64,000 nucleotides of DNA from NCBI GenBank assembly GCA_003344405.1, contig NOWV01000105.1:124001-188000 (forward strand), written 5' to 3'. Positions 54,315 to 64,000 of this stretch are shown here, one piece after another. A model generated the notes under the pieces. It searched no databases. It had not been told where the DNA came from and saw only the letters and a program-made list of their open reading frames with translations. The stretch's first letter is position 1. Each line of letters begins with the position of its first letter. This stretch comes from Trichoplax sp. H2. Its lineage: Eukaryota > Placozoa > Uniplacotomia > Trichoplacea. The translations under genes and the position numbers were made by a program.

Positions 54315-54776
54315 AAGGTTCTGTTTTTCAGTGACTATTGCAATGGAGATGAATGATGGTTGGTAACTAATAATATAGTATAGATTTTATTAGGATTTTA
54401 CGTTATAAAAGAAAGAAAGTTCCTATAGACTGAATTTTAATAAGCAAAGGTTCTGGCTTTCAGTCAGATTATTGCAATGGAAATGAATGATTGTTGGTAA
54501 CTAATAATATAGTATAGATTTTATTAGGATTTTACGTTATAAAAGAAAGAAAGTTCCTATAGACTGAATTTTAATAAGCAAAGGTTCTGGCTTTCAGTCG
54601 GATTATTGCAATGGAAATGAATGATGGTTGGTAACTAATAATGTAACATAGATTTTATTAGGATTTTACGTTATAAAAGAAAGAAAGTTCCTATAGACTG
54701 AATTTTAATAAGCAAAGGTTCTGGCTTTCAGTCAGATTATTGCGATGGAGATGAATGATTGTTGGTAACTAATAAA
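54315..54776. repeat. Minisatellite of about 132-134 bp units, about 3.5 copies
   Basis: Units begin AAGGTTCTG at 54315, 54447, 54581 and 54715, and include ATTAGGATTTTACGTTATAA and AAAGAAAGTTCCTATAGAC. The copies are nearly identical and the last is truncated near 54776. Confidence 0.92.
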
Positions 54777-54857
54777 TATAATATAGTTTTTGTTGCGTTA
54801 GTGAAGAATCTGTAATATGCAGATACAGTAAATTTATGATACGAGTTCAGCATTTAA

Positions 54858-55039
54858 TGATGTGATTGTAGATACTGGAATATGATGGTATGCGCTATGT
54901 TATATATGTGCGATCGACTGTATAAAAGTAGGCGACCGTTGGAAAATAAAGAGGAAGTTCTTTGATAGTCCAACGAAAAGCTTAATCTTGGTCTAACTCG
55001 AGTGTTAGAAGAGTCTCGTGTCTAGTCAATCCCTATTAT
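54858..55039. repeat. LTR-like dispersed repeat, copy 1
   Basis: About 180 bp from TGATGTGATTGTAGATACT to GTCTAGTCAATCCCTAT. It holds TATAAAAG (54921-54928), AATAAA (54945-54950) and a TTAATCTTGGTCT motif. A second diverged copy lies 850 bp downstream in the same orientation. Confidence 0.6.
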
Positions 55040-55890
55040 ACTGTCCAAGACTGATATCCAAATTAGTCGCTAGGTTGATTTTATTTTGCACTAACGACTA
55101 CTGACGACCGTTGGCAATTCTGGTTCTTCCTTCCTTTAAGGTAGCCCTGTCATTAGTCATGACTATTTTAGACTACTGGAGTACACTACACGGAAATGTG
55201 GAAAGCACTGTACGCGTACAAGTACTGCACACTGTACAGAAGTTCTTTCTCGATCTCAATTTGACGTAGTTTAATAAATAAATAAAATATCGAAATGGCG
55301 TCCAAATTAAAAATTAATTATTTTTGTATAGTACGTCAATTTACTTAATTAATGATGAGATTGTAGTAGATTACGTTAGTAAAGGGAGAGCAATGACTGA
55401 TGATAGAATGGTTCGTCTCATAGTACTTGATCACCACTCTCGCAAGAAGTATGATGGCACACGGAAAAGCTAGAGTACAGTATCACCGCTGCAGCAATCC
55501 TAGAAAAAAATAGTATTGATATACTGTACAGCGCGTTCTACTTTTATGGTAGAAATCTGCCACATTGCCAATAGCTTTTTCTGATACCGACTGTCCGAGA
55601 GTTATTGTCCCTCTTTCTCTCTTATATTGGTCCCAGCTGTCACTGCTCACACAGTATTCTAAACCTAATCCTAATCGCTAGCATATTTCCTTACACGGCT
55701 TCATAGTACTTAAGAACAACATCTATACTTTGTCAATCTTGGCAGTCATACACCTAATGTGCATAATTTATACTGCACTAGCTGCAAGAATTCTACATCA
55801 GTATTTAACCGGGTACTATTTTGCTCTGAAATGCTAGTCATCATGCTTTTCTATAATTTCCGCGAGCAAATTCACTACTTTAGCACGTAA

Positions 55891-56060
55891 TGATGTAATT
55901 GTAGATACTATAATATTACATATGTGCGATAGAGAGTATAAAAGTATGTGACTGTTAGAAATAAAGGCAGTTCTTTGGTAGTCAAACAAAAAGGTTGTGC
56001 TGGTTAATCTTGGTCTCGCTCGAGCATTAGAAGAGCCTCGTGTCTAGTCAATCCCTATCA
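55891..56060. repeat. LTR-like dispersed repeat, copy 2
   Basis: Same layout as copy 1: starts TGATGTAATTGTAGATACT, TATAAAAG at 55937-55944, AATAAA at 55960-55965, ends GTCTAGTCAATCCCTATCA. The 850 bp between the copies has no coding frame. No primer-binding site or polypurine tract was recognised. Confidence 0.6.
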
Positions 56061-56360
56061 GCTAGCATGCTACACACTATGGTATTGAACTATAGATGGA
56101 TTGGCTCAAGTGTTAATGAAGAGCTAGAATTAAGGTAGATATTTATTTGGCGAAATAAGTACAAAGCAATTAAATATTAGGATATTAATTATCCATGGAT
56201 TTCCAAGTTTTGTTGACGAGTGTATGAAAACCTCTTAATCAATAAGAAATAATTTATTTCGATCCAAAGATTAACGTGGTCGTTGATGTTGGAAAATATA
56301 TTGCCTGTGCCAATGATCATATTCAACTAAATTAATTAACGTTTGGCAGCAGTTATTAGA

Positions 56361-57428
56361 TCAGATGTTTACTGGTATAATCCTCTGCTTTCTTGATTTA
56401 AAACATAAAATTGATTTCATAGCGATATTGAAAGGAGGATTGTAAAAGTAACAAATGAAAATATTGGCGACGCTATCAAAGCAAGTTAAATATTTAGTTA
56501 AAACACGAATCATTAATATTTTTGATCTCATATGACAATCATACTTGCTGTAAGCTATTGTTATTAATTCCATAAGTTTAGTATTAATTAAGATGACATA
56601 GATCCAAAACGGCAACCATACCATTAAGTAGACAATGAAGATAGCAAATGACATTTTACGCAATTTTAGCTTGACTTGATCGATTCTTCGCACTCGTTGA
56701 TGACAACGTAGACCATCCGATGATTCACCTTGTCCACTGCTAACGGAATCTATAGACAAATCGTTAATATTACGCAAGATTTGAATGTTGAAGAATGCCA
56801 CAATTACGATAGGTACGGTATAGGTAAAAAAGAATAGTGAGAAATCATAAACAGCGCGTATGGAATTTATTCCTGGAAGAGGATAGAGTATACAGTATGA
56901 TGATACACCATATTTCTTAACGGTCAATATAATAGTGTAAGGAAGCATGTAGGATATACCTGTTATCCATATCACAATTATGCAATACACGGCTTGCCTT
57001 CTATTTGGTTGGGCTTGCAAAGGAGTACAAAATGCACAAAATCGAGCGTAACACATTAAGATGATGCTAAATGCTGATACAATAACCGCTACAATAAAGG
57101 TGGAATGCGTAATTTTACATAAAAATTCTCCAAATGGCCAAGTACTATTATAGGAAAAGTCAGAAATAAATTGAAGTAGTGTCGATATTACAGATAAAAT
57201 TGTAACAGCGCTGTAATTGACCATCATTATGTTAGTATAGGTCCATAATCGTCTAGTGCGGATAACAATATAACTAATGCTTAAATTACCAATTATTGAT
57301 ACCGCAAATGCAAATAAAAAAATAGAAATTTTTAGAACTGTAACCATACTGTCGATCATTGGATAATTACCATGATTGATACATTGAGATAAATTACTTC
57401 GAAGTGTCTCGTTCGCTGTCGAATTCAT
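56361..57428 (-). CDS. Rhodopsin-class (class A) G protein-coupled receptor, orphan
   Basis: Single-exon 355-aa seven-helix receptor in the plasma membrane. The N-terminus has three N-glycosylation sites (NST, NET, NLS). TM1 keeps the family Gly-Asn (SIIGNLS). ECL1 shows WPFGEFLC, whose Cys would pair with the ECL2 Cys in SSYCILYPL. TM6 has the core WLPFW, and TM7 ends NIFICYFYNPPFN. The ionic-lock motif after TM3 is not DRY but YARFCAF, and the TM7 NPxxY is not canonical. ICL3 is Ser/Gly-rich then basic. Closest general resemblance is to peptide-type class A receptors, but no ligand can be assigned. A paralog lies at 63686-64000 on the same strand. Confidence 0.9.
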   Translation of the reverse strand: MNSTANETLRSNLSQCINHGNYPMIDSMVTVLKISIFLFAFAVSIIGNLSISYIVIRTRRLWTYTNIMMVNYSAVTILSVISTLLQFISDFSYNSTWPFGEFLCKITHSTFIVAVIVSAFSIILMCYARFCAFCTPLQAQPNRRQAVYCIIVIWITGISYMLPYTIILTVKKYGVSSYCILYPLPGINSIRAVYDFSLFFFTYTVPIVIVAFFNIQILRNINDLSIDSVSSGQGESSDGLRCHQRVRRIDQVKLKLRKMSFAIFIVYLMVWLPFWIYVILINTKLMELITIAYSKYDCHMRSKILMIRVLTKYLTCFDSVANIFICYFYNPPFNIAMKSILCFKSRKQRIIPVNI

Positions 57429-60400
57429 TATGCCAATCGTTAGAAATGCTTCAACTTTACTGCGATTGTCTGCCCCTTACTTTTTGAAGAAACTTGAAAT
57501 TAATGAAGGTAACAATTTGTTGCTACAGTATTAAATTCTCTCTGCTATTAAATATCTTTATGACGACTGTTTTTGCTTGATAATAAATTATGTATACATC
57601 CAATGCCGTTGGTAAATATTTTATTGACCTAGTAAGACCGGATGTGAATTAATGATGTGGCAAATTAAGATGCCACCTATGTCGTAGGTACTGAGTTAAT
57701 CATCTGCTTGATCGACTTAAATTATATGTGACGTATTAGATTGATGAAAGTATTATCATTGCATTATACAAGAAATATAATCTGCCATCTTCAAATATTA
57801 ATTTGGTAGCGTTGCTTAAGTCATAGTCTTCGAGTAGATAAGTACTTTGCGATGATATATACCCAAAGTCAAATCTTTAATGAAAGTATTTCACAAAAGG
57901 TTTATATGCCAAACGTAGCTAAAACGTAGCAGAATTAATTTCATATAAATTGTTTAGTGACAATACTTACTATTAAAGGGACCAGATAAGTCAATATTCC
58001 ATTGTTTAACTGAGAGTGAAACCTTAGGACATACTCGTAAATGCATTTAATTTGCTGATTTAGATAGGTCAAATTGATTTGTATATGCTAATATCGTTAA
58101 CAGTTAGTCATACGATCAGTTTGTCACCTGCGAATAATTCACGATGATGTTAGGATTTATTCTATATTTCTATTAATTAAGACTCCAAGGTCACCAATTG
58201 ATGATAATGACTCTAGGGGAAGTGAGTAATTTTGAATAGGTTATGAATTAGCGATAAATACTCAAATATTGTAAATAATTGATTACTTTCATTTGTTACC
58301 TAATTTAAAATAAAGCTAAAAAATGTATAGAAATACTGCTAATTATTCTAATTGATGTCTTTGCTATCAAAATTTGCGAGAGATAACTTTAGCAATATTG
58401 TATCTTGCATGTTATAAAATACCACACTTGAGTATTCATAAAAGTTAAGTAAATAAAAATTTTTGCTTGCAATAACTTATGTCGTACATGTTCTAGAGTA
58501 TAATTAAGCAATTCCTGTGGCTTTTTAAAGCTTCATTTCTTTCTCAAATTGTATACTTTCCAACTCAGTTTGTATATTTTCATATATAACCATCATGTAA
58601 TTGAATTGATTTTAAATTAAGATTAGAATATGAAATATCATGGAAATTGAATTCAACTTCACTATATTCAGTAATACTCTGTCTCTAATTCATAATTTAG
58701 TTTACAGTCTGCACACTATTATGTGAATTAGTTTAATATTTAATAAAAATCTGTTTAGAAAGTGAAGGATAAACAATTGGACAGTGCTTGGATTTAGGAT
58801 ATAATTATCAATACGTTCTAAAATAGCTTTGTAACGTCGTACTGCCCTTTGAGAAAGTTCTCCGAATTGCGATCCTGTCTTTAATTAAAATATATACTTA
58901 AGGTCACGATAAATTATTAGTAAAACCATAATAAAAGATAACATTGATTGAATTTAATGATGCATTTAAAGTTCACAGTTATGAGATTAAAAAAGTAAAG
59001 GGTAGATTTGCGTTGGAATTTTAGGAAACTAGAGTTTCCTATGCATTTCATCCCGTAATTGATAGCGTCGCTAATTATAATCTATGGAGTTATTACATAA
59101 CATTGGCTGGTAAAGTGTAAAAGCGAAGTATAAAAAGATACTGTAGGAGTCTGTTCATTGTAGGTTTTGGGTAATTAAATTTCTAATAAGTCTGAAGATT
59201 TGAATTTCTAATTACTGCGAGAAATCGCTTGAATTGAAAAAATGACTCATGCGTTATAATTTATCAGCAAAATCTTTGGAATTTATATCAGTATATATCA
59301 AAGTACATATAATATATGATGTAATAAATATTTACAGTTAAAATTGAGAGATACGCTGTATCTAGAAATACTAATCGATAATATTTTATTTTAGAAGTTT
59401 ATTGAATATTGATTGCGTCATCATACGGTAATTGAGCTTTCATGTTCTTAGAATTTTTATTCAAATTGGTTATATTATTATGCCTGCATTTGCTAATATA
59501 GGAGCGGGTGTATACTATTAATGAACTATTAGTCCTTCATAGCGCTGATGCTTTCAATTTTTTCCTTGAATATTTTATATTTTTAGATACATCTAGGTAA
59601 TTGTTACGAGTTTGCTATAAAAATTATTTAGTTCTGTTAGGAATTTATGATTCTATGATTTTAGAAATTTTCTTTTACATGAAAATGGTTCGTATGAAAG
59701 ACTTATAGAAACATATACTAATAATTTATATAATAGCTATCAGTTGTAACTGACAATATCTCACTCTTAAATAGTGTTATTAATATTATAATTGTGCCAA
59801 AATCAATCCATGGAAGTAAAACCTATTGTGATTGCATGCGGCTATTATATCATTCAGATTTACTGAAATAATTTTGGCCTGTTAATTATTCTTATATTTG
59901 TCTCCATGTAGCTTGATGTCACTGCCAAGCTTTGGTCGTGAGAATGATTATGATTACATACAGTAGGCTGTGTATAACAGTGTCTGCAGTCCACGATATT
60001 AAAATGATGTTTTGGTGAGCTAGCTCATATATAAGATACTAGTTTTGTAAGTTGAATCGTTAGTTCTATAATCAAACCTTATACTTTTGCTATTTGTTAA
60101 TGCTTATATTATTTAAGTAATCAACTACTTTTGACTAAGGTTAAGTCGTATTTAGAACATTTTGGATGAGTTGTCTCAGTGTGATTGGATATCTCCATTT
60201 AAATTGATTAAGGGTTTTCTTGATCTAAAGCTTTCTTTAAATACAAATTAGGATCTAGTGGTGACGAAAAAGTTCTCATTTACTTAGTAATAAACTTTAT
60301 TTACCGTAAACAGGCATTGGCTGTTTTCGTGTATATGACTTAGGCTTCTAGTCACCGAAACGATATTGTACTTAGTTGTCTGGATTTGTAACGCTCCGAG

Positions 60401-63400
60401 ACTTACCTGACTACTTTATTTGCTTAGTTCAATTGGTGGAATGATTGAGATATTTAGTGTTAATCTTTCTCGTAGCATTCGTTAGTCATTTATGTTATAG
60501 TGGTTGGTCTAACACTTGGATACTTAAAAGAAATATGTTAATAAAATTTCTTAATAAAAATTAGCTATTAATTCAGAAATTAGTGGACATACCACAGAAT
60601 GTAGGTGAAAATAGACAAGTTCGACTTATTCAGATTTTTTAAGATATTTAGACAGTCATTATCTGAAAATATTCGTATCATAAAAAGCTACTTATAAATA
60701 TCGGTATAAAATTCGAGCAGCAAATAACGATTGCTAAAATTACGTTTAATGAATTTTCGAATCCTGAAGACCTTATAATGTAGTAGACGCTACAAATTGG
60801 GTATTTACGCAATGACATGTTTTGATATAAAAGTATACTGTAACTTCTAGAAAACAGATAGTTTTTATTCAAGCAATAGAAGGAGATTCTGGTTACTAAA
60901 CTGTATTTGCTTAATTTAAAGGTCGTGTAGTCCAAAATATATAAACACGTAAAATGCTCAGTTTTGTTATTTATGAAAGTGTAACTATTGTAATTCTAAA
61001 CGAATAAAGGTGCATGGAATCTTTCAATTTTGCTCATATATTAAAGTTTGCGGCAATTCAAGGATATTCTTATTTTTTTTTAGCTCATTCCAAAATCTAA
61101 TCTCATAAAGTGAGTGAAATCAAATTCCACTTTGAGTTATAATAAATTCTACTAGTATTACGAACGATAAGGTTTTTACATCTTCTTATAAAATCATCGA
61201 TTTTCTTAACTGTTACATTCACAGAATTTAAAGATATACTAGTACAATGTTCTAATATTCGCTAATAATTAAATAAACTGTTCGATTTGATAGAGCTAGT
61301 ATCAATATTTTACCAAATTTGAGTCCTTCTGTGCATTCATAGCAGCTATTTCATAACTATTGAAAATATTTGTGGATAGGTTAATGAGTTTGAATGCTAG
61401 AGACTTATAATCTTACTATGATATTAAGAATATTCGAGCCTTAATTTACACAATTCTATTCATTTTCTTTGTTAGCTTTTCTCATATGAGCAAGCTCTAT
61501 CATGCTAATCCATCATATAGCCCTCAGATCGTTGGTGTTCTTTATGGCTACTTTTAGGCATTAATTAACCAACATAATCAAATATGTGCATGTAGGTCAT
61601 TGTATCCAAGAACGTACGTGATACCACAATCTATAACTAAGGTCCATAACTCCTGTCTATAATCAGCATCAATAATACTTGTTACAAAATTAAAATATGA
61701 TATTCTCCACATAGGGCACTGCTATATGGCACACAATTCAAAGAACTGTGACTACTTTTACTGCAGTTAATGCATATACTTTATCCCTATGAAAAGGTAA
61801 TTAAGTTTTGTTTTGATAGTTTATTCAAGATATTTTAAACTAGTTATTAGGGTGATTGCTCGCAGAAAAAGGGCTGTTAGCTTAGATTACATTCGTGGTT
61901 ATTATAATAACGATAAATGAATTAAATTTCTGGATAAGGTCACAAAATGAAAGATAACGTCAGTTTTAATTTGTACAATACATAAATGAAAATCGGCGAT
62001 GCCTTAATAAAATGAAAATAACAATTTATTTATTTACTAAAAGGATTTTACGTGGTAAATATAACATAATGCTTATGACCGTAATTGTGATTTTAGATAT
62101 CTGAAATTTCATTTTGGATTCATAACACGGTGTAGTGAACAGATGTAAAGTTAAATGAAAGTTATATAAACGAAAAAATTCAACAAATATTCATGTTCAT
62201 GGCTGATATTTAGTCGTATCGCATAAACTACTCGCAAAATTAGAGTACGATATTTTGGTAAAACCTTGTCAGTTCGCGGTATCAATTTAAGAACTCCTCA
62301 GTTTTTAATATCTACCAGTGAGTTTTATATCTAAAACTTTGACAAGAAGAATCTTTAATTTCGTTTCATACGTCGGTGCTTATTTATGGGTATAAATTCT
62401 TGTTGAGAATCCTTAACATCTTAAGTGATCTTGCTTTTTGTATTTGATTTTTAGCATTTGCATGGTTAAAAATAATTTCTGCTAAACTAGATATTTATGC
62501 AATGAAAGTGCGAGTCTTGAGCCACGTCAATGTAAAGATATTAGCATTCGGAAAGCTAACCATTAAATACAGAATTGTTTAATTAAGGTAGTATAGAAAC
62601 AATAAAACTTAAAGTATTCATTCCCGATATCGCTTCGACTATAGCACATTAGCAATTAAGCCCTTGTCTATATATAGTAAATGTGAAAATACTGTAGAAA
62701 TACGCTTGCCTTAGGGTAGGTTACCGTAGATATTGATTCGTTATTATATTTGTTTAGTTGACTATACGATCACTGTAATAGCCAGTAAAGCTACTGTACA
62801 CTTGATTTACTTTTAGGTTATAAACCAAAGGAAATACGTCAGGATACTAAAACAGTATAAGCAACTACGCTTACTTTGGTTTGAAAATTAGAATTCTATT
62901 CTTATATTCTGCTTCATGAAGTCATCGATGAGAAATTAAAATCCGAAAACTAATTCACTTCATAAAATCCATTAAATAGGATAACATCGAAAACGAATCT
63001 TTTTCATCTAGCTATGATTCTAAAGCCTAAATATTTGTACAATATAAGCAAGAGAAAACTTTTACGCCTACTTTCTAAAATTTTAGCGATGAAAGTATTA
63101 TCTTAAACTGGAACTCTTATTACAGGAGAAGCTGCGTAGATTTAAGTGACATCAAATACAGATTTTTCAGTAATGATTTTTAAAGTTTATTCTATCAGTG
63201 GCTAGCGAGTGATCTTACTGTCAGCAAAGTTATTTATTTTGATAATATGGGATATAATATTGTAAAATATTTAAACTGAAATGCTGACCTACTTTGATGA
63301 TGATATTTGCAGTCAATTTAAATTTATAAAAGTTTACGATATCTATTTCTAGGAAAATCTTACATAATTTTAACGAAAAAGATTTCTAAACAGGAACAGT

Positions 63401-63685
63401 CTCGCGGTAAGGCGAACATGTTATGTATTATGCTAAGCTTGAGAAATATCGCTTTTTATGAGAGAAGTTAGTAAGAAATGAATAAAATGAGCATTATTAA
63501 AATTATTTTAAAATATACGCTTATCTTAAATCATTTATTTCCTAATGCTTACTGTATTGGAAGTTATTAATTTATAAATTTGTTTACGATAACTGCGGAT
63601 TATAGCTATAAGTGAGTCAATAAATTTAAAAGTTCGTAAATATTGCAACTACATGGCAGGAGAATTTTAACAGAACTAGGTAAGA
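57429..63685. other. Intergenic region between the two GPCR genes
   Basis: 6.3 kb of AT-rich sequence. No supportable exon, RNA gene or tandem repeat was seen. A minus-strand open frame at 60678-60935 has no recognisable motif and is treated as chance. Confidence 0.6.
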
Positions 63686-64000
63686 TCAAACGTTAGTACT
63701 ACGAGAAAACTCATGTAATGTTATTTCTTGAGGATTTCGACATTTGAAACGTAAAATTGATTTAAATGCAGCATTGAAAGGAGGATTGTAGTAATAGCAG
63801 ATAAATATATTAGCTATGCTATGAAAACAAGTTAAATAGTTAGTAAAAATTCGTACGATCAAAATTTTTGATCTGATATGGCAATCGTACTGTTTATACC
63901 TAGCTAGTATATACTTAATTATATTGGTATCGACTAGAAAGACGTAAATCCAATATGGTAACCACACTACTAGGTATGCAAAGAATATAATAACGGACAT
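63686..64000 (-). CDS. Class A GPCR paralog, 3' part only
   Basis: The last about 104 codons of a receptor whose start lies beyond the window end. TM6 (FFAYLVVWLPYWIYV) and TM7 (FHSIANIFICYYYNPPFN) align without gaps to the receptor at 56361-57428, including the shared CHxRSKIL loop, and the C-tail keeps the FK-rich start. It is a clear tandem paralog; the visible Met is internal, not the true start. Confidence 0.88.
   Translation of the reverse strand: MSVIIFFAYLVVWLPYWIYVFLVDTNIIKYILARYKQYDCHIRSKILIVRIFTNYLTCFHSIANIFICYYYNPPFNAAFKSILRFKCRNPQEITLHEFSRSTNV

Noticed and set aside
60678-60935. 85-codon minus-strand frame between the GPCRs
   Set aside because: No signal, membrane or domain pattern beyond AT-rich composition bias.
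1-64000. CRISPR arrays, bacterial operons, rRNA or tRNA genes
   Set aside because: Gene structure is eukaryotic throughout. The repeats seen are minisatellites without spacer structure, and no RNA gene was recognised by eye.

Overview
The window is a eukaryotic, AT-rich, intron-dense stretch of an animal genome. Short GT-AG introns interrupt nearly every gene. The domain set (plastin, Mediator subunit, MAM, SRCR, kringle, rhodopsin-like receptors) is metazoan. Compact genes with strongly conserved intron-exon structure and lineage-expanded receptors suggest an early-branching animal, most likely a placozoan (Trichoplax/Hoilungia type). The species assignment is inference only. I built the gene models by hand from splice signals, reading phase and remembered protein families; no search was run.

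Layout. 28-1692 (+): 3' part of an unrecognised gene. 1789-5425 (-): DNAJC25, 14 exons, tail-to-tail with the previous gene. 5426-6916: intergenic, rich in palindromes and direct repeats, separating DNAJC25 from the divergent MED16 gene. 6917-12546 (+): MED16, 22 exons, with one clear AT-AC (U12-type) intron. 14337-17097 (+): TYSND1, a peroxisomal-type processing protease, 7 exons. 17937-24833 (-): plastin/fimbrin A. 29195-35782 (+): a modular transmembrane receptor (LRR caps, MAM, kringle, two SRCR, MAM, TM). 38120-43991 (-): plastin/fimbrin B. 49022-52732 (+): a short LRR-cap transmembrane protein with PY motifs. 56361-57428 (-) and 63686-64000 (-, cut by the window edge): two related single-exon rhodopsin-class GPCRs.

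The middle of the window looks like a tandem segmental duplication: plastin A plus a divergently transcribed LRR-cap receptor, then plastin B plus a second LRR-cap receptor. The two plastins share all ten intron positions and phases. The two receptors share the unusual splice of an LRRNT exon directly onto an LRRCT exon in the same phase, then diverge completely. One has a large extracellular mosaic and a tiny tail. The other has almost no ectodomain and a 100-residue tail with PPLY and PPPY motifs.

Non-coding structure includes several minisatellites. One is a 115-bp array in front of plastin B that repeats a TATA box four times. There is also a diverged pair of LTR-like repeats, and a 20-N assembly gap flanked by near-identical copies that is probably an assembly artefact.
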